Positions 17,101-25,810 of a stretch of 64,000 bases of DNA are shown here, one piece after another. Source of the DNA: Nectonema munidae (taxonomy: Eukaryota > Nematomorpha > Nectonematoida > Nectonematidae); NCBI GenBank assembly GCA_030549495.1, contig JAUIRK010001039.1, forward strand, positions 558,001-622,000, written 5' to 3'. A model generated the notes under the pieces. That model was not told the DNA's origin. It worked only from the letters and a program-made list of their open reading frames with translations, and did not search any database. A program made the translations under genes and the position numbers. Numbering within the stretch: the stretch's first letter is position 1; every line of letters begins with the position of its first letter.

Positions 17101-19369
17101 ACTTAAAAATACATTTTTAAAAATATATTAGATTCTCAATTATGTTTGATTAAAACCAAGGAAGCCAATGAAGAAAAACTTTTTTAAATACTTATAAAAA
17201 TAAAAGGCCAAATTTGAAAAAAAAGAAAAGTTGGATTTGTTTCGAATAAGTACCATATTTGGAATCAGCGTATCAAACGCTATTTGAATTAATTTTTAAA
17301 TTTTTTAGTTTTTAGGCGCTTTTGGGGGCTCAAAATTATGATTTCAAATATGCAAAACATATGTTCTTTGGAAACTATTATCATGGTATTTAAGCATTTT
17401 AACATTTAATTTAATTGCTAATTTAAATAGAAATATTTTATATTTTCGCTCAACATACCAAACACCTCAAATGTTCTCCATCTTTCTAATGGAGCGAGAT
17501 AAGAATGTGGAAATGGGGATATCAACTTGTTAATAATAATGAAATATAATTAGGTTAAGAGTGGCCTTTTAGATACCCTCCCTTTCTAGGTTAGCTTAAA
17601 AAATGATTAAATATTTTAGACGAGAAATAAGTACAAATATATAAAAATACTAACTTTTATCATCTTGAAAGGAAAAGCACATTTCAAAAAGGTCAACATC
17701 GTTATCTCCAGTAAATGAAAATTTTCCGCCAACTGCCCGATCATTATTGAACAGTACATTACCTTTTAAATCCTTAATCTAAAAATTTTGATAAATAAAA
17801 TTATTAGATTAAACATAACGTTTGGATGGCTAGAAATTTGTCCAAAAAAAAACGAGTTTGACAGATTTTTCTTTTCATAAGATTCCCAGATATTCTGCTT
17901 TTTCACGATTATCTTGGTTAAAGTATTAGAAGAATCACAATTTTTTATTGTAATTTTTATGTGTAGAAAAAGGAGGCTTATAAAAATTTAGTACAAAATA
18001 TGATCTCATTATGTTTCTTTTACTTTCAGGGTATTTTTCATATTAAAAATAAAATTTGTTCTTGACTTTCTTCAATAACATTTTGTCCTAGTGGATTCAT
18101 TATATATTCCCACGTTAAGAAGTAAATTATGAAAATAAAGAATTAATAAATTTTATTTTGCATTATAGCAGATATAACAAAAAATGCTATTTTAAAATCT
18201 TTATTCAATTAGAGTTATATAAATGAAATTAGAAATTGAATTATTAAAATAAAATATAATCTATATTGATATATTAAAAGTATAAACTTATATTTTATGA
18301 AAAATTATTAATGCGAGATGCATTGTCCTATCATTTTAGGACATAATCATGGGATAGCCAAATCTCCCTCACCCCTCCATCTCAGAAATTTTGTCGGCTC
18401 AGATCTCAAAAATATATATAAATATAGTAAAAAATACAATATAAAAAAAACATCCCTCGTTTCAATAGTTTCAACAATGTTTCTATATGCATATAAAGTC
18501 TTTTGAAATTAAAATTACATTAACCCATTAAGTCCCAATGTTCCCATTTGGGAACATAAGTAATTTCATCTTCGTCTGCTTTTTTTAATAACTTTGAATA
18601 TAAATCGTCTGCGTTTTTTTAAATATCGTCTGATTTCTATGGTACTTAATGGGTTAATAAACATAAATAGCTTAAAATAAAGTTAATATTCATTAGCAAT
18701 ATAATTAAATATATACAAATTTAATCGAAAAATACATGGTATAGAAATATTTTGAAAAAAAGCGTGTAGAGAATTTAACCCATTTACGGCCAATGTTCCT
18801 ATTTTGGAACATAAGTAATAATAAGTAAGCCTTAAATGGGTTAAAAAATATCAATGCTGGTTTGATCAAAGATCAATTTGAGTGCTTCCAGATATTATCC
18901 TTGTCAATAAAATATATACCATGATTGGTACACTTGTTAGCTAATAGCATATATGTTAAAAAAAAATAGCAGACACTGGAACATAATGGCTCAAATTGAA
19001 TATTCAATATACTTTAATTATATAAAAATTTAATTAAAAATTTTGAACCAGATTTGAATCAAGAAATAGTTTTAAAAAAATGAAATTAACATCGAAGTGT
19101 ATTTGTATGAAGGAAAATATATAGCTACTATTATTTATTTGCATCATATTTCACTTTATACTTAATATATTTTGCATATTAAAAAATCAAATAAGCAATA
19201 CTATTAGTTTAACAGAAGAGCCAGTATCGGGAATAATTTTGTAGTCACCAGTAACAATTTGCTGACGAAAAACTTCATCTTGAAAACATTGTTTTACAGA
19301 AGGAAATAAAAAAAATCTAAAGGATAAGGCTTTAACGAATAGGTGCAGAAAAATTAATAAACCAACCAT
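11132..19369 (-). CDS. TMED10: p24 family cargo receptor, delta type (TMED10-like), complete, five exons
   Basis: Exons on the - strand, in order: 19369-19202, 17778-17655, 13643-13549, 11440-11314, 11253-11132. They join in phase to 211 codons, the usual p24 length. p24 proteins are type I membrane proteins that select cargo (for example GPI-anchored proteins) and shape COPI/COPII vesicles between ER and Golgi. Order: signal peptide MVGLLIFLHLF; GOLD domain with the conserved cysteine pair in KQCF and EMCF and the motifs VTGDYK, DLKGNVLF, GGKFSF and IKHGAEAKNF; a coiled coil (EKLKPIEAEMKHLEDLAAEL to KEMRSTN); one membrane helix; and a short tail YYLKKYFKSKKLID with the paired aromatic and di-lysine signals of delta members. 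Introns are 1423, 4011, 2108 and 60 bp. An in-frame Met at 19417 is not preferred because the peptide between is not signal-like. Intron 2 hosts an antisense receptor gene. Confidence 0.92.
11530..11642 (-). mobile_element. Possible hAT-type terminal fragment
   Basis: On the - strand from 11642 the sequence begins CAGTGGCGCATTCGGGAGG and goes on into a relatively GC-rich block. This start resembles the CAGTGGCG ends of the hAT MITEs at 38916 and 57427. No partner end or target duplication was seen. It lies in the third p24 intron. Confidence 0.35.
13436..13521 (-). mobile_element. TTAA-flanked MITE (piggyBac-like), copy 1, 86 bp
   Basis: TTAA lies on both sides (13432-13435 and 13522-13525). 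The ends are CCCTTTCATTACC and AAAAGGG. Inside, on the - strand, it reads AAATCTTCTGCTTT and ATATCGTC, matching the copy at 14414. It ends 27 bases from the splice donor of p24 exon 3 (13549), inside intron 3. Confidence 0.7.
13747..13997. mobile_element. hAT-type MITE, 251 bp, with perfect 8-bp target duplication
   Basis: CATTAGGC lies directly outside both ends (13739-13746 and 13998-14005), the 8-bp duplication made by hAT transposases. The left end is CAGGGGTCCCCAAAGTGG and the right end, reversed, is CAGGAGTCACTAAACTTT. GTCGA-rich blocks lie just inside both ends. It codes for nothing and must have been moved by a transposase encoded elsewhere. It sits in p24 intron 2. Confidence 0.9.
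14202..14224. other. Perfect 9-bp hairpin
   Basis: GGGCATTTG and CAAATGCCC are separated by AAATG. It lies in a moderately GC-rich stretch (about 14050-14290) of p24 intron 2 that I cannot assign to any known element. Confidence 0.6.
14414..14530 (+). mobile_element. TTAA MITE, copy 2, 117 bp
   Basis: The left flank is TTAA (14410-14413); the right flank reads TAAA, one change from TTAA. The ends are CCCGTTAGCGCCC and GGTCGTTAACGGG. The interior has AAATCGTCTACGTTT and AGATATCGTCTGAT, shared with the copies at 18524 and 41306. In p24 intron 2. Confidence 0.75.
15000..16019 (+). CDS. Divergent seven-transmembrane receptor, single exon, nested in a p24 intron
   Basis: An uninterrupted 339-codon frame from the first ATG (15000) after an in-frame TAG at 14952. 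Seven hydrophobic segments fall roughly at residues 22-45, 58-80, 95-125, 145-165, 190-215, 256-280 and 293-315. TM1 has the rhodopsin-like spacing SGIFCNTILFLALKK, with the usual TM1 asparagine. A cysteine before TM3 (WQC) can pair with one in the second extracellular loop (CPVQKFC). Basic residues follow TM7 (DRNIRKHF), like helix 8. It departs strongly from class A: TM2 lacks the sodium-site aspartate, the DRY position reads EVY, and NPxxY is replaced by LPVLD. It is probably a rhodopsin-like peptide or chemosensory receptor, or a lineage-specific orphan; the ligand cannot be inferred. It lies on the strand opposite to p24. A poly(A) signal is at 16131-16136. A start at GTG 14988 would not be expected in an animal. 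Confidence 0.75.
   Translation: MKEIRNKSVCEELMNSPNSNSKYGIEIVLVLSALSGIFCNTILFLALKKLSTRQHYSYKMLKKSSQLMIMFSCIMILRLVHPLTQLYMEKRYYSWQCTLIFMNNHIFYLLQISLLLTTLTYVLFFFLEVYNEVSKKALLKQCLKFFSRNYNDLILLTIILLLNLEVSFLIVTTKYQCPVQKFCSYEFKKNRFLLEMYLVKNTIFVVFFCLGVYPILSTIRHINDYVRLNKAQKSVCPLYEEARPVPLPQFLVRARIRSRQFLLFFVSTLIAIIIIYTNIILSYITLSRNNFLARPQLLLLPLFYVYYMHCLLLLPVLDRNIRKHFVFYLKFWMMKKETT
16131..16136 (+). terminator. Poly(A) signal of the seven-helix receptor
   Basis: AATAAA, about 110 bases past the stop codon of the receptor frame. Confidence 0.5.
16637..16662. repeat. (CT)n microsatellite
   Basis: About 13 CT units in p24 intron 2. Confidence 0.9.
16990..17030 (-). mobile_element. Possible head of a SINE-1 copy, decayed
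   Basis: On the - strand GGGGCGTGAGTAGGGTTG matches the first bases of the tRNA-derived SINE at 46193 and 31225. Further along, a faint box-B-like AAGATCTTGGCTTC follows. Heavily diverged. Confidence 0.3.
18524..18653 (+). mobile_element. TTAA MITE, copy 3, 130 bp
   Basis: Exact TTAA on both sides (18520-18523, 18654-18657). The ends CCCATTAAGTCCC and GGTACTTAATGGG are inverted repeats. An inner hairpin GTTCCCATTTGGGAAC follows the left end. The interior contains ATAAATCGTCTGCGTTTTTT and ATATCGTCTG. It lies in p24 intron 1. Confidence 0.85.
18779..18840 (+). mobile_element. TTAA MITE, copy 4, internally deleted, 62 bp
   Basis: TTAA on both sides (18775-18778, 18841-18844). The ends are CCCATTTACGGCC and CTTAAATGGG. 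It keeps the inner GTTCCTATTTTGGAACATAAGTAA hairpin region in part but lacks the TCGTCTG core seen in the longer copies. In p24 intron 1, about 120 bp from copy 3. Confidence 0.8.
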
Positions 19370-19499
19370 TTTAAAAACGTGTCTTAAAAATGGAATAAAT
19401 TTAAAAAACAAAATCAAAAATCCTATACCAAAGTGTTTAAAACCTATATAAAGTGCTAAAATGTACTAAAAAACTTAATAAATAATGTATGTCCAACTA

Positions 19500-20460
19500 A
19501 TATCATAATTGAAATTGTGCCATTCAAAGAATAAAAGTATCCAAATTTCAACACATGAGCTAGTGTTTTTTATACTTTCTTAAAACATTCCTTCTTAAGG
19601 CTTGGACTGAAAAAGAATAAATAACAATGTATCGAATTTCTTTTGAGGTAGTTAAAGAAAAAATGTTGACGTACATTGTTGTCCTTAAACCATAAATATA
19701 GGGAGTTTAAGTCAGACCTGAGTAAATTTATATTTACTCCTCCAATGAGTTTTTATAGAAGATAGTGATATGTAAGCACAGATATCGTCAGCATACAGTA
19801 AAAATTTGGAAATATTAGATTGCGAGAAAATATCATTGATATATACATCGAGGCCAGAATTGAGCCTAGCGAAGTACCACATATGATTGGTTGTGCTTTT
19901 GAATAGGTATTATTTACCTTACTTTTATGCATTCTATTTTGAAGATAAGAAAGCAGAAAATGAAAAGCATCTATACCTATATTTTGTTTATGTTATTTAT
20001 ATATAAGCGTTTTTATCAAAAGCTTTTGATAGATCTAAAAACAACATAAGAACATCTCCTTTTTCGTTGAAAAAAATAACTAATGTGTTCATCAAGTATG
20101 AATGAAAATAATTTTTAATGAAACCGAAGTGAAACTAACTAGTCTGAATTGGGGTCTAGTTGTAAAGCCAGTTGAGTGTGTAAAAATTTTTCAAGGGTTT
20201 TTGAGAAGATTGGTATAATCTAAACTGGTCTATAATTTTCAATTTTATTCTTACCGTTTTTTTGAATATAGGGATGACTTTGTACACATTTAGAATATCT
20301 GGAAAGATATTGTACTGGAAAAATTTCTTAATTGCAAAAGAGAAGCATTCTCATATATAATGTTTTAAAGGGTTCACTTGATTCATTGAAATAACATAAA
20401 TATCTTTGTTAGGGTTATTCGATAATATAAAATAATGATTCCTTTGTGGAAAGTTGAAAA
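19500..20460 (-). mobile_element. LINE reverse-transcriptase segment (LINE-A, 3' part), decayed
   Basis: On the - strand this gives, in order, KVIPIFKK, a NYRP-like stretch, LFLDLSKAFDKNAYI (near 20010-20036), a GSIL motif, YADDICAYISL (19781-19795, with the catalytic aspartate pair) and a palm/thumb region. YADDICAY is nearly identical to the ADDICAY motif of the + strand LINE at 21527-25805, so the families are close. Several frame changes and stops make it dead. Its upstream end abuts, tail to tail in orientation, the ORF1 segment at 20480-21350. It ends about 130 bp before the p24 start codon. Confidence 0.75.
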
Positions 20461-20479
20461 CTAAAAGAATAAGGAACTT

Positions 20480-21350
20480 TCTACATAGAGAAAAGGTCTA
20501 GAATGATTGGAAATGTGATAACTTTAATAAATTTTCTAATCGTCTAATAAAGTGTGATTCCTTTTCTAAATGGTTCTGCTATGATTGTCAAAGTTTTGAT
20601 CACTCACTACTCAAATTACTAGATAAGCATAATTCCGAAAGTCTAAAATGGCATTGCATATCTTGTCGTGACCAAGATCAACTTACTATTTCTAATATAT
20701 ATGAATTAATTAAAACATTAAAAGATCAACTATTTCAACAAGGCGAAATGATATTTCACTGAGAGAATTTGGTTGCATATATTAAAGCAGCACCTAAATC
20801 ATCAAACTCTATCACTACTTATGCAGAGGTAGCCCAAAATGATCCACCAAAAAAAGATAAAATAATTTACCTTATTTCAAAGAACTTAATTATTAAAGAA
20901 GTTAAAGAAAAAACTACGTCAATTTTGAACAATTTAAAAATCTTATCTAGCAAACCTACAAAAAACAAACTGAGAATACATTTTCTTAATAAAGACAGCT
21001 TAGAAAAAGCTGAAAATTTACTCTCTATTAATGATTATATTGAGCTTAAAAAAATCAAGGTTTTACTACCAAAAATCTCATTCGTTATATCGAAGAACAT
21101 ACCTAACGCTTCTGTAATTAAACTAATACTAGATAAAAACGACGGTAGACAATGGAAAAAATTTGGATCTTCTTTTTACAAAAGACATACATAATGATAA
21201 AAAAATTTTTGTTTTAAAGTTATCCCCTGAAATTTTGTCGCTAATAAAAAAGAAGGATTTCAGCTTTTATTTTACGCTCCAAGTTATAAAATTAAAGTTT
21301 TTCTTCTCTTGTGGGAAGTGTTTAATTGGACATACCTCTATTTGAAAACA
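20480..21350 (+). mobile_element. LINE ORF1 segment (LINE-A, inverted 5' part), decayed
   Basis: The + strand gives a PHD-finger start (DWKCDNF, LIKCDSFSKWFCYDCQSF, LKWHCISCRDQD), a TGA after GEMIFH, then TTYAEVAQND, ILSSKPTKNKLRIHF, KAENLLS and VLLPKISFVISKN. This is the same protein order as the intact-looking ORF1 at 21527-22692. It runs opposite to the RT segment at 19500-20460, the arrangement left by twin priming during LINE insertion. Confidence 0.75.
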
Positions 21351-21526
21351 AAATTTCAAATTCCCGGTTATTCTTAAATTTTCAAATGAAAATGGTGGAT
21401 AAAACTAATTGTTGAATAGTAAAATTTTTTTTCTGTTTGTCAATTATTTATTTTCTATTAAATTGAAATTCGAGATCTATAATATTCTCTTTCATTCCAC
21501 TTGCTACCTTGTGTTTCATTTTTCTT

Positions 21527-24500
21527 ATGGAAAGTGACACTTCATGGAAATGCGAAGATTGCTTAAAATCCTCCGAAGAGTTAGTTAAATGCGATTCCTG
21601 CTGGAGATGGGTTTGTTTTACATGTCAAAATTTTAATAACACCTTATTTAAAGTATTAGATAAGTATAACAAACAAGGGATTAAATGGCATTGTCAAACA
21701 TGTCGTGATGCTGATAATCCTTCTCCTATAAGTATAATGATAATTTTTACTGCCCTGAAAGACAAAGTTGAAGAACAAAATAAAGTGATCCAAAAACAAA
21801 TTGAAGAACAGAATAATGTAACTTTAAATCTAAAAGAGAAATTTGAGGAGCAGAATAAAGTAATTCAATTACTGAAAAATAGCTTGGATATTAATCCTAA
21901 AAAAGTTTCCAATAAATGAAGTTCTACTCAAACTTACGCTGAAGTGGCAAAAATTCCCAAAAGGAATAATATAAATACTCTATACATCAAATCAGATCAA
22001 GTAAATTTAGAACAAGTTACGCAAAAAACTGTTACACTTCTTGGCAATGTTAACGTGTTGTCCAATAAACCTACTAAAAAAACCATCAGACTTCGCTTTC
22101 CTAACAACGAAAATTTGGTTAAAGCAGAAAGCTTGCTGTCTAAGGAAAAAGATTTGAAAGCAATGAAAACAAAAGTCTTGTTACTAAAAATTTCTTTTGT
22201 TATTTCCAAAGATATTTTGAATGAATCCATAATAAATTTGATTCAAGACAAAAATGAAAAGATCAAAGAATTTGTAGAACAAGACAAAACGTTCAAGTTT
22301 CTTTTCTCAAAAGATTTGAACAGCAATTTAAAAATTGTAGTTTTGAAAGTTTCAGCTGAAATATTTTCTTACATTAAAAAAAATGATTTTTCATTTTTCT
22401 TTATGATGCAAGTATTGAAATGCAGACTTTTTTTTCGCATATTCAATGTGGCAACTGCCTTTTCTTTGGACATACTTCCTCTAAATGTGAAAAGAAATGC
22501 GTCTGTAAGTTTTGTTCATTAGAACACAAATCTCTAGTATGTCCTAATAAAAATGATACGTCAAGATATAAATGCGCTACGTGTGATAAAAATGGCAAAG
22601 ACTCTTTGAAGCATTCTGCAATGAGTTACTCCTGTCCTTATGTTATGAAGGAATTGGATTATGTTAAAAGAATCACAGAATGTAATGACTGACGACGGTA
22701 AAAATTTTAGTATCTATAATGACTTTTTTTTTTGATTCTGTTAGTAAACTAAAAAGTTCCCAGAGGGTGTATTTAAACTCAAAACTAGATTGCTTATATG
22801 ATTTGAATATTCTGTCTTTAAACACACAGTCTTTAACTAGCAAATTTAATGACCTCGAAATTTTTTTAAATAATTTATACTTATGTATGCTTAAACCTTT
22901 GACTGTCATATGTCTACAAAAAACATGGCTAGATGATACTGAAACTTGCTTTCATTTACCCAACTATATTACACTTAGTTTTCCAAAACAGAGTTCTAAG
23001 CATGGTGGTCTCTTGTTTTTTGTGAAAGAGGATATAAATTATAAAGTTGAAAACAGTCAATATTTCAAAAATTCATTTGAGTATCAGGGTATAACTCTTG
23101 AGTTACCTGGTTTCAAGAAAGTCACCATTCATAACATTTACAGACTACCGTCTACAAATAAGGAACTGTTGCATGTATTTTTCTCTTTTTTTGAAAATTT
23201 AATTTTTGGTGTAAATAGGAATAACTTTAATATTTTTTGTGGAGACTTTAACTTTGATCTATTAAAGCTTGACAATTTTTTAACCCATAAGTTTTATACT
23301 TTAATTGTTGCTAGCTCACTTGCCCCTACAATTACATTCCCCACGCGCTGTCAATATAATACTTTGATTGATAATTTTTTCTTGAATAATGACGTTGTTA
23401 GCCATGAGGCCTATAATTGCATGACGTTTTTCTCCGATCATATTCCTATTCTCCTATCTCTCGATTTTACTATGGAAAAAGCAAACAAGAAGTATTTTTT
23501 TGAAAAGTTCGATAAGATGTTTACTACATTATCCGCACAAGTAAACTGGGTTTCACTTATTGAGCTATCTGAAAATGATTCAAGCAAGATTTTTGATCAG
23601 TTAACTCTCAAAATATCGAATATGATTAAAAGATGCACTTCCTCTGTTGAAATTAGAAAAAATTGGATAACATCTGAGGTTATGGACATGATTAAACTGC
23701 GTGACAAACTTTTTCAGAAATGGAAAAAAAGCGGTAATTTATGCATTAAAAATGAATATATTTTCTTAAGAAACCGCATCAAGTATAAGATAAGACGTTT
23801 AAAATATAAATTTTATCTAGATAAGTTTTCAAACTACAGTTCAACACAAAAAACTTGGGCTAACATCAATAGGGTTTTGAAAGGTGATGGTAAGAAATAT
23901 ATACATATAAAAGAAGGTGACAAATATATTGATGATGATATTTTAGCTGAGAAGTTCAATAAAAACTTTGCTTCAGCACATAATAGTTTTCCTTCAGAAC
24001 CATATTTGCCTTCTTTTGACAATAGAACAGAAACCATTGAGTTCGAGCTTTGTACAAATGAATCATTATTATCTATTATTGATAAAATGAAAAAAATGAG
24101 ACTAAAGATATATATGGCATTTCAATTAATCATATAAAAAAAATTAAGTACAACATTTGCACAGCTTTATGCTATGCCATAAATTTTTCTTTGAAAACTT
24201 CTATTTTTCCTAGTGTTCTAAAGCTCCAAAAGGTTGTGCCAATTTATAAAAAAAAATGATAAAAACTCAGTTGATAACTATAGACCAATTTCTATAATTC
24301 CTACACTCTCAAAAATATTTGAACAGTTTCTTCACTGCCAATTGAAAACTTACTTGAAATCATTAAACTACTTTCATGATAATCAATTTGGATTAAGAGA
24401 ACACTACTCAACTGAAGCTTTCCACTCTTACCTAATCCAAAGGATGGTAGAAATTGTTGAAAATAAAGATGATGCAGTACTTTTCTTTTTTGATCTTTCC

Positions 24501-25805
24501 AAAGCCTTCAACAGAGTAAGCCACTCATCCATTATCAAAAATCTATACGACTGTAATTTGAGTAAAAATTCTCTTCTCCTCTTTACTTCATATCTGAAAA
24601 ATAGATCCCAAAAAGTTATGGTAAATCATGTTTTGTCAACAAAATTATCTCTCCAAAATGGTGTCCCACAAGGATCCATTTTAGGACCCATTCTTTTCAA
24701 CATAGCAATGAACAGTATTTTTTATGTTTCAAATTTTTTCAATTTTCTTCTTTTGGCGGATGACATATGCGCATACTTTCCTTTGTCAAGAATCAAAAAT
24801 GGTCAAAAGTTCGATTTAGATACTTTAAACGAAGAATTAAACATGATCTATGAATGGTGTAATCTTAACAACTTCCTCCTAAACAAGCAGAAATCACAAT
24901 GTATGATCATTTCGAAAAAGAACAAAAACTATAGTTTTCTAAAACATACTGGAATAAATGAAGTAAGATGTATTAATGTGCTTGGGTTAATGTTAAACAA
25001 TAGGTTAAAGTTTAATGAGCATATTGACCGACTTGCTCTCAATTTGAATCGAGTCATTGGTATTTTATTTAGTACTAAAAATATTTTCCCTTTGAATGTT
25101 AAACTTCTAATATACAAACAATTGTTTATCTCCTACATCAATTATAGTATTGTCAATTGGTTTCCTCATGGGAAAAAACGTATTGAAATTCTTCAAAAAC
25201 GCGCTTTGAGAGTAATATTCAATCTGAACAGAACAGATCATACTAAAACAATATTTTATCAGAATAGTTTGTTGAATTTAGAGGACATTTTTAAACAAAG
25301 AATTGCGGTTTTTCTCTTCAAAAACTTTAATGGTATTTTGAACAATGTTTTTGGGTCATTAATAAACTACAATGCAACACCTGCATATTTTACAAGACAT
25401 TCAATGGAACCCAAAAGGATAGATTACAGGCTAAAAGGTTCTAAAGTTTCAATTTTAAAAAAATCAAATAAATTTTTTGTCGATAATAAACTTCTTTTTG
25501 AAAACCTAGACTTATCTTTACCTTCATTCAAAAAAAGGATTAAAAACAATTTCCTAAACCTTTATGATGTATAAATTAAGCTTTTCCCTCAAATGTGAAC
25601 TTTTATGTTTTTACTAACACCATCAGAAAATACACATATTTAATTGAAAAAAAATCTAATAACGGCCATTTTTGGCTATTGATTTTTTTTTACTATTATG
25701 CTTATATACAATTATAAAGAATGTTGAAAAAAAATATATAAAACTTTTGTTTTTTTTGTGTAACAAACTTATTTTTTACAATAAATTTTCTCTCTCTCTC
25801 TCTCT
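21527..25805 (+). mobile_element. Near full-length PHD-finger LINE (LINE-B), CR1/Jockey group
   Basis: ORF1 (from ATG 21527 to about 22692) holds a PHD finger, a coiled coil of EEQNKVIQ-like heptads, an RRM-like middle (TYAEVAK, VLSNKPTKK, LLKISFVISKD) and cysteine-rich zinc knuckles (CGNCLFFGHTSSKC, CKFCSLEHKSLVC). One TGA (21917) and one frame change near 22430 interrupt it. ORF2 (22719-25574, about 950 codons) holds an APE-type endonuclease (LNTQSL, CGDFNFDL, TLIDNFF, FSDHIPI) and a reverse transcriptase (NYRPISIIPTLSKIFEQF, FFDLSKAFNRVSH, NGVPQGSILGPILF, LADDICAYF). Two nearby frame changes around 24100 and 24250 cancel each other. The 3' end is AATAAATTT plus a (CT)n tail at about 25780-25805. 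The endonuclease glutamate is a lysine (LQKTW), so the copy is inactive. Confidence 0.88.
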
Positions 25806-25810
25806 ACCAA

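Noticed and set aside
19370-19417. Upstream in-frame Met of p24 exon 1
   Set aside because: The added 16 residues would place a basic segment before the signal peptide; starting at MVGLL gives a normal signal sequence and the usual length.
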